Below are positions 5,970 to 10,675 of a stretch of 10,675 nt of DNA, one piece after another; positions within the stretch are counted from its first letter, which is position 1, and every line of letters starts with the position of its first letter. The translations under genes and the position numbers were made by a program. The notes under the pieces were generated by a model. It saw only the letters and a program-made list of their open reading frames with translations. It searched no databases and was not told the origin of the DNA. This stretch comes from an uncultured Atopobiaceae bacterium (GTDB taxonomy: Bacteria > Actinomycetota > Coriobacteriia > Coriobacteriales > Atopobiaceae): positions 1 to 10,675 of the forward strand of contig CANQSI010000025.1 in the NCBI GenBank assembly GCA_947626465.1, in the 5' to 3' direction.

Positions 5970-7430
5970 CTAGTGCGGCATGAGGGCCTTGAGCAGCCAG
6001 AACTTGTTCCTGAAGGGCGGGTTGCGGATGGGGATCTCGCACCACGTGCCCTTCGTGAGGACGCTCTTGTAGTGGGTGAAGGTGTCGAAGCCGTGCTTGC
6101 CGTGGTACTCGCCGAGGCCGGAGTTGCCGAGGCCTCCGAAGCCGAGCGCGTTGTTCGCGATGTGCGTCACGCAATCGTTCACACAGCCGCCGCCATAGGG
6201 GAGCTCGCGGATGATGCGCTGCTGCACCTCGCGGTCCTCGGCGAAGACGTAGCAGGCGAGCGGATGCGGCTGCGCCTTCTCCATCGCGAGCACCTCGGAG
6301 AGGTCGGTCCAGGTGATGACGGGCAGCACCGGTCCGAAGATCTCCTGGCCCATGAGCGGGTCGTCGAGGGTGACGCCGGTCACGCACGTGGGCTCGATCT
6401 TCAAGCTCGCCTCGTCGCCGCGCCCGCCGAAGGCGATCTTCGTGCCTTCCGGGCGGTCGTGGATGAGGCCCATCACGCGCTGCCAGTGGTGGTCGGAGAT
6501 CATGTGGGGCCACCATGGGCAGGTGAGCGCGTCGCCGTAGTAGCGCTTGAACGTCCCCTCGAGGAGTTTTACGAGCTCATCAGCCACGTCGGCGTGCACG
6601 AGCAGGTGGTCGGGCGTGACGCAGGTCTGCCCGGAGTTCAGGCCCTTGCCCCACGCGATGCGCTCGGCTGCCACCTTGAGGTTCGCGGAGCGATCCACGA
6701 AGCACGGGCTCTTGCCGCCGAGCTCGAGCACCACGGGTGTGAGGTGCTCGGCCGCGGCGCCCATGATCTCCTTGCCCACACGCGCGCTCCCGGTGAAGAA
6801 CACGAAGTCGAAGTGGGGCTTCAAGAGCCAGTCGTTCATGTTCGCGGAGCCGGGGAAGCCGCAGACGAAGTTCGGATCGAAGATCTCCCCCAAGAGCTCG
6901 CAGAGGAGCGTGCCGGTGTGGGCGGAGGTGCGCGAGGGCTTGAGCGCCACGCAGTTGCCCGCGGCGATGGCGTCCACGAGCGGCACGAGGGCGAGCTGGA
7001 GGGGGTAGTTCCACGGCGAGAGCACGAGCGCCACGCCATAGGGCTGGGGATAGATCATCGAGCTCGAGGGGAAGTGGTAGAAGGGCGTGGGTACGCGCTT
7101 GGGCTTCGACCACGTGCCGAGGCGAGCCACGCAGGTGTTGATCTCGTCGTAGACGAGCGCAAGCTCGGATTCATAGCCCTCGAAGGGGTCCTTCCCGAGG
7201 TCTGCGTGGAGGGCGCCCAAGACGCGATTCTCGTTTGCCTTGAGCTGGGACTTCAGGCGCCTCAGGGCGGCGATGCGGAAGGCCGGGTCGAGCGTCTCGC
7301 CGCGCTCGAACCACGTGCGCATGGCCGCGGCTTGGTCGAGCACGTCTTGGAGGCTTTCGAAGGCGGGCAGGGCGGCTCGGCTTCGGATGGCGGGCGCGGA
7401 GGGTGCGCTGACGGCTGCAGTCGTGGCCAT
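5970..7430 (-). CDS. Aldehyde dehydrogenase, class 3-like
   Basis: This 486-residue NAD(P)-dependent aldehyde dehydrogenase should oxidise an aldehyde to the carboxylic acid. Conserved residues are all present: Asn141 in SPWNYPL, Lys164 in ALKPS, the cofactor loop FFTGSARVGK (211-220), general base Glu236 in LELGGKSP, catalytic Cys270 in NSGQTC, and EIFGP (363-367). The C-terminal signature FGGLGNSGLGEYHGKHGFDT (431-450) followed by FTHYKS is typical of the ALDH3 and coniferyl/fatty-aldehyde dehydrogenase group. A Met-Ala-rich N-terminal tail of about 20 residues precedes the conserved part. No transmembrane anchor is obvious at the C-terminus, unlike some ALDH3 members. The start at 7430 follows GAGG (complement of 7436-7439); the spacing is short but acceptable. 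It is the first gene of an operon with the MFS transporter and diverges from the acyltransferase gene. The substrate is unknown. Confidence 0.93.
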   Translation of the reverse strand: MATTAAVSAPSAPAIRSRAALPAFESLQDVLDQAAAMRTWFERGETLDPAFRIAALRRLKSQLKANENRVLGALHADLGKDPFEGYESELALVYDEINTCVARLGTWSKPKRVPTPFYHFPSSSMIYPQPYGVALVLSPWNYPLQLALVPLVDAIAAGNCVALKPSRTSAHTGTLLCELLGEIFDPNFVCGFPGSANMNDWLLKPHFDFVFFTGSARVGKEIMGAAAEHLTPVVLELGGKSPCFVDRSANLKVAAERIAWGKGLNSGQTCVTPDHLLVHADVADELVKLLEGTFKRYYGDALTCPWWPHMISDHHWQRVMGLIHDRPEGTKIAFGGRGDEASLKIEPTCVTGVTLDDPLMGQEIFGPVLPVITWTDLSEVLAMEKAQPHPLACYVFAEDREVQQRIIRELPYGGGCVNDCVTHIANNALGFGGLGNSGLGEYHGKHGFDTFTHYKSVLTKGTWCEIPIRNPPFRNKFWLLKALMPH

Positions 7431-7465
7431 GGGGGCCTCGCTTCCTCGAACAAGCGGTGGTGCTG

Positions 7466-7483
7466 ATTACAATCCCCTTGTAC
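7466..7483. promoter_or_regulatory. AT-rich dyad in divergent promoter region
   Basis: In an otherwise GC-rich 122-bp divergent gap, TACAA (7468-7472) and TTGTA (7478-7482) form a perfect 5-bp inverted repeat spaced by TCCCC. TACAAT (7468-7473) resembles a -10 box for the plus-strand acyltransferase gene. TGTAAT on the minus strand (complement of 7466-7471) resembles a -10 box for the aldehyde dehydrogenase operon. No good -35 element is seen at the expected distance on either strand. The site is therefore a candidate shared promoter and operator; the regulator is unknown. Confidence 0.4.
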
Positions 7484-7538
7484 CCCGAACGCTCAGGCGA
7501 AGAGGACTTTTGGGCGGGCGTGCAAGGCGAGGCGTGAG

Positions 7539-7544
7539 AGGAGG
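7539..7544 (+). promoter_or_regulatory. Ribosome binding site setting acyltransferase start
   Basis: AGGAGG lies 8 bases before the ATG at 7553. The upstream in-frame GTG at 7544 overlaps this site, so 7553 is the better start. A later ATG at 7577 has no comparable site. Confidence 0.8.
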
Positions 7545-7552
7545 TGCGGGCC

Positions 7553-9436
7553 ATGGTTGCGGCGAGGGAGCGGCGCATGCCCTACGTGCCCGCGCTCGAC
7601 GGCCTTCGCGCCTTCGCCGTCATCTGCGTGGTGCTCTACCACCTGAAGACCCTCTGGGCGCCCTGCGGTCTTCTCGGCGTCACGATCTTCTTCGTGCTCT
7701 CGGGCTACCTCATCACCTCGCTCATCGTGGATGAATGGCGCCGCACGCACGCGCTCGACCTCAAGCTCTTCTGGATGAAGCGCCTTCGCCGCATCATGCC
7801 GGCCATCGCGTTCTTGTTGCTCGCCCTCGTGCCGCTCTGTGCGATCTTCTCGCCGGTGATGCTCACGAAGCTCAGGAACGACTTCCTCCCGAGCCTCTTC
7901 TTCTACAACAACTGGTGGCAGATCTTCCAAAACGTGAGCTACTTCGAGAACCTCGGCTCGCCGAGCCCGGTGACGCACCTGTGGTCGCTCGCCATCGAAG
8001 AGCAGTTCTACATCGTGCAGCCGCTCGTGCTCATACTCCTCTTCCGCCTCAGGGCCTCGAGGCGCGGCATCGCGAACGTGCTCGGCGTGCTCGCTGTGGC
8101 CTCGGCGGTGGAGATGGCGATCCTCTACCAGCCGAACGCCGATCCCTCGCGCGTGTACTACGGCACGGACACGCGCGCGTTCTCGCTCCTCGTCGGGGCG
8201 TGGTTTGCCGTGATGCTGCCGGCGGCGAGGGTGCGCTCGCGACGCTTCGCGCGCTCGCTCGGCCTTCCCTTCGAGGTGGCCGCGCTCGCCTCGCTCGCGG
8301 TGATCGTGTGGATGGTCTTCACGGTGAGCGCCTACGAGCCCTTCCTGTACCGCGGCGGGTTCCTCCTCGTCTCGGTGCTCTCCGGCGTTGCCATCGTGGG
8401 GCTCTGCTCGGAGCGCGGCTTCCTCGCGCGGGCGTTTTCCGTTGCGCCCATGGTGTGGCTCGGGAAGCGCTCCTATGGCCTCTACCTCTGGCACTATCCG
8501 CTCTTGCTCCTCATGAACCCGCCGACGGACTTCTCGGAGCCCACGCTCCTCGAGGTCATCGCCCAGGTGGTGGTGATCCTCGCGGTGACGGAGTTCTCGT
8601 ATCGCTTCATCGAGACGCCCATACGCCATGGGGCGATCGGGCGCGCCTGGCATGCGCTTCGCGAGCGGCGCGCCACCCCGCGCGACATCGCGCGCACGCA
8701 CCCCGCCTACGCCGCCTCCGCGGCGGCGCTCGTCGTCGCGGTCGTGGTGTGCTGGATCGCCGTGCCGCCTACGCTCGCGGTGGAGAAGGGCGAGGGCGCG
8801 GAGGCCCTCGACCCCGCGACCGTCCTCGCCGAGCAGAACGCCGCGCAGGGGAGTGGCGCCGAGGAGCCCGAGGTGGTCTACGCCACCGCGGCCGAGCGCC
8901 TCGCCGCGCTTCCCGCCGACCCCTGGCAGTGGAACGTGCTCCTCGTGGGCGATTCGGTGGCCGAGACGGCCACGAAGGAGTTCAACGACTACTTCATCCA
9001 CGGCGCCATCGACGCGGTGGTGGGGCGCACGCTCGAAGAGGGCCAGTGGGTGCTCCAGGATTGGATGGATAACGGCTGGAACGGCGACTGCGTGGTGTTG
9101 GTGCTCGGTACGAACACCTACGTGTCGGCCGAGGAATTCGAGCGCCAGTACACGGAGGCGCTCGACACCGTGCCTAAGAACGTGCCCATCTTCGTGCTCA
9201 CGAACCGCGATCCGCTCATCGAGGGAAGCCCGAATAACGAGATCATCACCAAGCTCTCCCAGGAGCGCGACAACGTCTACTTGATCGACTGGTATGCGAT
9301 CACCGCCGACCACAGCGATTGGTTCGAGAAGGACGGCGCGCACGTGACGGTGGGTTCCGGCGCAAAGCAGCTGCTCACCACCATCGTGGACGCCATGGAA
9401 GCCGCGCAGTCCGGCGCGCAGGCGAGCGCTTCGTAG
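7553..9436 (+). CDS. OafA/OatA-like membrane O-acyltransferase with SGNH domain
   Basis: The 627-residue product has the two-part layout of OatA-type proteins. Residues about 8-360 form the acyltransferase-3 membrane domain, with multiple hydrophobic helices and family motifs: ALDGLRA (14-20), His30, FFVLSGYLI (46-54), the basic KRLRR (76-80), and THLWSLAIEEQFY (141-153). A further helix near 385-405 leads through an Ala/Glu-rich linker to an extracellular SGNH esterase-like domain (about 460-620). That domain has GDS with Ser468, GTN (519-521), and DGAH with Asp594 and His597, fitting a Ser-His-Asp triad. By analogy it moves an acetyl group across the membrane onto peptidoglycan or another surface glycan. 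The acceptor cannot be told from sequence. It diverges from the aldehyde dehydrogenase. No T-tract terminator separates it from the choloylglycine hydrolase gene 108 bases downstream, so co-transcription is possible. Confidence 0.9.
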   Translation: MVAARERRMPYVPALDGLRAFAVICVVLYHLKTLWAPCGLLGVTIFFVLSGYLITSLIVDEWRRTHALDLKLFWMKRLRRIMPAIAFLLLALVPLCAIFSPVMLTKLRNDFLPSLFFYNNWWQIFQNVSYFENLGSPSPVTHLWSLAIEEQFYIVQPLVLILLFRLRASRRGIANVLGVLAVASAVEMAILYQPNADPSRVYYGTDTRAFSLLVGAWFAVMLPAARVRSRRFARSLGLPFEVAALASLAVIVWMVFTVSAYEPFLYRGGFLLVSVLSGVAIVGLCSERGFLARAFSVAPMVWLGKRSYGLYLWHYPLLLLMNPPTDFSEPTLLEVIAQVVVILAVTEFSYRFIETPIRHGAIGRAWHALRERRATPRDIARTHPAYAASAAALVVAVVVCWIAVPPTLAVEKGEGAEALDPATVLAEQNAAQGSGAEEPEVVYATAAERLAALPADPWQWNVLLVGDSVAETATKEFNDYFIHGAIDAVVGRTLEEGQWVLQDWMDNGWNGDCVVLVLGTNTYVSAEEFERQYTEALDTVPKNVPIFVLTNRDPLIEGSPNNEIITKLSQERDNVYLIDWYAITADHSDWFEKDGAHVTVGSGAKQLLTTIVDAMEAAQSGAQASAS

Positions 9437-9511
9437 GCCGACGCCGAACCGCCGCGCGCCAGTGTGTAAAGCGCGGGCAGCGGGGGTACCAGCTCCTTGA
9501 GGAAACAGCCA

Positions 9512-9525
9512 AAGCGATTTCGCTT
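9512..9525 (+). promoter_or_regulatory. Small dyad before choloylglycine hydrolase gene
   Basis: AAGCGA-TT-TCGCTT is a perfect 6-bp inverted repeat ending 7 bases before the AAAGGAGG ribosome binding site (9533-9540). It could be an operator or a small leader hairpin. The 108-bp gap also has CCGCGC...GCGCGG (9452-9457 with 9471-9476), without a T-tract. No clear -35/-10 pair is seen. Confidence 0.3.
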
Positions 9526-9544
9526 GCTGCATAAAGGAGGAGCT

Positions 9545-10576
9545 ATGTGCACTGCTGTCCGCTTCGTTGACAAGGCCGGCAACTTCTACTTCGGCCGCAA
9601 CCTCGACTGGGGCTGCGGTTTCGGCGAGCAGGTTTGCATCGTCCCGCGCAACCACCCCTGGAAGAGCGCCTTTTCCGGCGACATGACCACCAAGAGCGCC
9701 ATCGTCGGCTCGGCCATCGTCATGCCCACCGACGAGATCCCGCCCCTCTTCTTCGACTGCGCCAACGAGGACGGCCTCGCGGTCGGCGGCCTTTCCTTCG
9801 CGGGCTATGCGAAGTACTCCGATGGCCCCGTCGACGGCAAGACGAACGTGGCCACCTACGAGCTGCCGCTCTGGATCCTCACCCAGTTCACCACCGTGGA
9901 CGAGGTGGAGGAAGTCACGAAGAACATGAACCTCGTCGCCGTGAAGATCGGCGGCATGGACCCCACCCCGATGCACTGGATCGTCACGGACAAGGAGCGC
10001 TCCATCGTCATCGAGCAGACCGAGGCGAACGGCTTCAAGGTCTACCACAACGACTTCGACGTGCTCACGAACCAGCCCACGTTCGACTGGCACGTCCAGA
10101 ACCTGCGCAACTACATCAACGTCGACCACGCTTGGCACAATCCCGTCACCTGGACCCGCGGCGAGCTCGCCCCCTACGGCGTCGGCCCCCAGATGCTCGG
10201 CCTCCCCGGCGACTGCGGCGCCGTGGCCCGCTTCGTGCGCGCGGCCTACATCAACGCCATGAGCCCCGTCTTCGGCGAGGATGACATCGAGAAGAACGCG
10301 AACGAGAACATCCTTCGCCTCTTCCACACGCTGAACAACGTGGCGATGGTGAAGGGCATGGGCGCCATGGCCGACGGCTCCTACGAGTACACCGTCTACA
10401 CCGGCGGCTACGCGAGCGGCATCAAGACGTACTTCTGGAACACCTACGAGGATCCCACGCTCAACTCCGTCACCATCACCGAGGAACTCGCCACCGCCAA
10501 GGGCATCCAGACCTTCACGCCCAAGGACAAGAAGGCGTGGGGCCGCCAAGCGTTCGCGTCGGATGTGTCCCAGTAG
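9545..10576 (+). CDS. Choloylglycine hydrolase family enzyme (bile salt hydrolase-like)
   Basis: This 343-residue Ntn-hydrolase cleaves a linear amide bond; bile salt hydrolase is the nearest recognised type. The start at 9545 is fixed by AAAGGAGG (9533-9540) and by Cys2, which becomes the N-terminal nucleophile once Met is removed. Compared from memory with Bifidobacterium longum bile salt hydrolase, conserved residues are Arg18, Asp21, Asn176 (Asn175 there) and Arg229 (Arg228 there). Long shared stretches include YFGRNLDW, FDCANE, DVLTNQPTFD and RLFHTL. Two differences stand out: the oxyanion Asn82 of that enzyme aligns with Ser84 here (GLSFAGYA versus GLNFPGYA), and the loop before PGD reads GPQMLGL rather than GVGMHGI. 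These leave deconjugation of bile salts probable but not certain; penicillin V acylase or N-acyl amino acid or homoserine lactone amidase are alternatives. No signal peptide is present, so it should be cytosolic. It ends at a strong terminator. Confidence 0.9.
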   Translation: MCTAVRFVDKAGNFYFGRNLDWGCGFGEQVCIVPRNHPWKSAFSGDMTTKSAIVGSAIVMPTDEIPPLFFDCANEDGLAVGGLSFAGYAKYSDGPVDGKTNVATYELPLWILTQFTTVDEVEEVTKNMNLVAVKIGGMDPTPMHWIVTDKERSIVIEQTEANGFKVYHNDFDVLTNQPTFDWHVQNLRNYINVDHAWHNPVTWTRGELAPYGVGPQMLGLPGDCGAVARFVRAAYINAMSPVFGEDDIEKNANENILRLFHTLNNVAMVKGMGAMADGSYEYTVYTGGYASGIKTYFWNTYEDPTLNSVTITEELATAKGIQTFTPKDKKAWGRQAFASDVSQ

Positions 10577-10597
10577 CAGCCCAATTAAACGCATTGA

Positions 10598-10625
10598 AGA
10601 GGGCGCCCTTCGGGGCGCCCTTTCT
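10598..10625 (+). terminator. UUCG-loop intrinsic terminator
   Basis: The stem AGGGCGCCC / GGGCGCCCT (10600-10608 with 10613-10621) closes a TTCG tetraloop (10609-10612), the very stable C(UUCG)G type. It is followed by TTTCTAAT. It lies 23 bases after the choloylglycine hydrolase stop. In the minus direction the stem is followed by TCTTC only, so use by the neighbouring minus-strand gene would be weak. Confidence 0.85.
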
Positions 10626-10675
10626 AATATCGGACTTTGAAGCCGGTCTCTCCGGGGATGGGGGATTCGGCGGTG
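10624..10675 (-). CDS. Possible 3' end of a minus-strand gene (partial)
   Basis: Read on the minus strand, the last 52 bases give an open frame entering from the right edge and ending at TAG (10626-10624). The peptide is TAESPIPGETGFKVRY. Eleven of the 16 sense codons end in G or C, as in the other genes here, and the stop sits immediately beyond the terminator stem, a usual place for convergent genes. The piece is too short to name a family, and chance cannot be excluded. Confidence 0.35.
   Translation of the reverse strand, partial: TAESPIPGETGFKVRY

Noticed and set aside
4896..7466. 856-codon open frame on the plus strand opposite the MFS and aldehyde dehydrogenase genes
   Set aside because: It spans both minus-strand genes and their junction, with a low-complexity acidic/basic composition. 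The minus-strand products have clear family motifs.
7493..10594. 1033-codon open frame on the minus strand opposite the acyltransferase and choloylglycine hydrolase genes
   Set aside because: Composition is dominated by Arg, Gly, Glu, His and Val, as expected for a shadow of GC-rich genes. It crosses two well-recognised plus-strand genes and their intergenic region, and has no recognisable domain.

Overview
The window is GC-rich DNA, dense with genes, with strong G/C preference at third codon positions and Shine-Dalgarno sites of the AAAGGAG or AGGAGG type. The gene set is a surface lipoprotein with a carbohydrate-binding beta-helix, a bile-salt-hydrolase-type enzyme, an OatA-like acyltransferase and a MIF-type tautomerase. 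Together with base composition this suggests a gut-dwelling high-GC actinobacterium, most likely Coriobacteriia (Collinsella or Eggerthella relatives). That placement is inference; no rRNA or marker gene is present.

Layout, left to right. Positions 1-318 are a comparatively AT-rich leader with several short perfect dyads and no convincing gene. Positions 319-3483 (+) encode a 1054-residue lipoprotein made of two beta-helix regions joined by a linker with seven EPP repeats, followed by an intrinsic terminator. Two small plus-strand genes follow: a MIF/phenylpyruvate-tautomerase homologue (3561-3902) and a single-repeat YegP/DUF1508 protein (4002-4187), the latter with its own terminator. Positions 4242-4694 are non-coding. 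They hold a mirror-image array of about eight degenerate 20-21 bp repeats, four in one orientation then four in the other, plus a 26-bp tandem duplication. On the minus strand an aldehyde dehydrogenase (7430-5970) and an MFS transporter (5960-4695) form a tight two-gene operon running toward this array.

A 122-bp divergent region with an AT-rich dyad separates the operon from a plus-strand membrane acyltransferase with a C-terminal SGNH esterase-like domain (7553-9436). A choloylglycine-hydrolase family enzyme (9545-10576) follows, ending at a UUCG-loop terminator. The last 52 bases look like the 3' end of a minus-strand gene.

Functionally, the aldehyde dehydrogenase and transporter probably act together, for example in handling an aldehyde or acid. 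The lipoprotein, acyltransferase and choloylglycine hydrolase are cell-surface or gut-related functions. The most unusual items are the mirror repeat array, the lipoprotein in which a Cthe_2159-like beta-helix seems to sit inside another module, and the choloylglycine hydrolase with Ser where bile salt hydrolases carry the oxyanion Asn.
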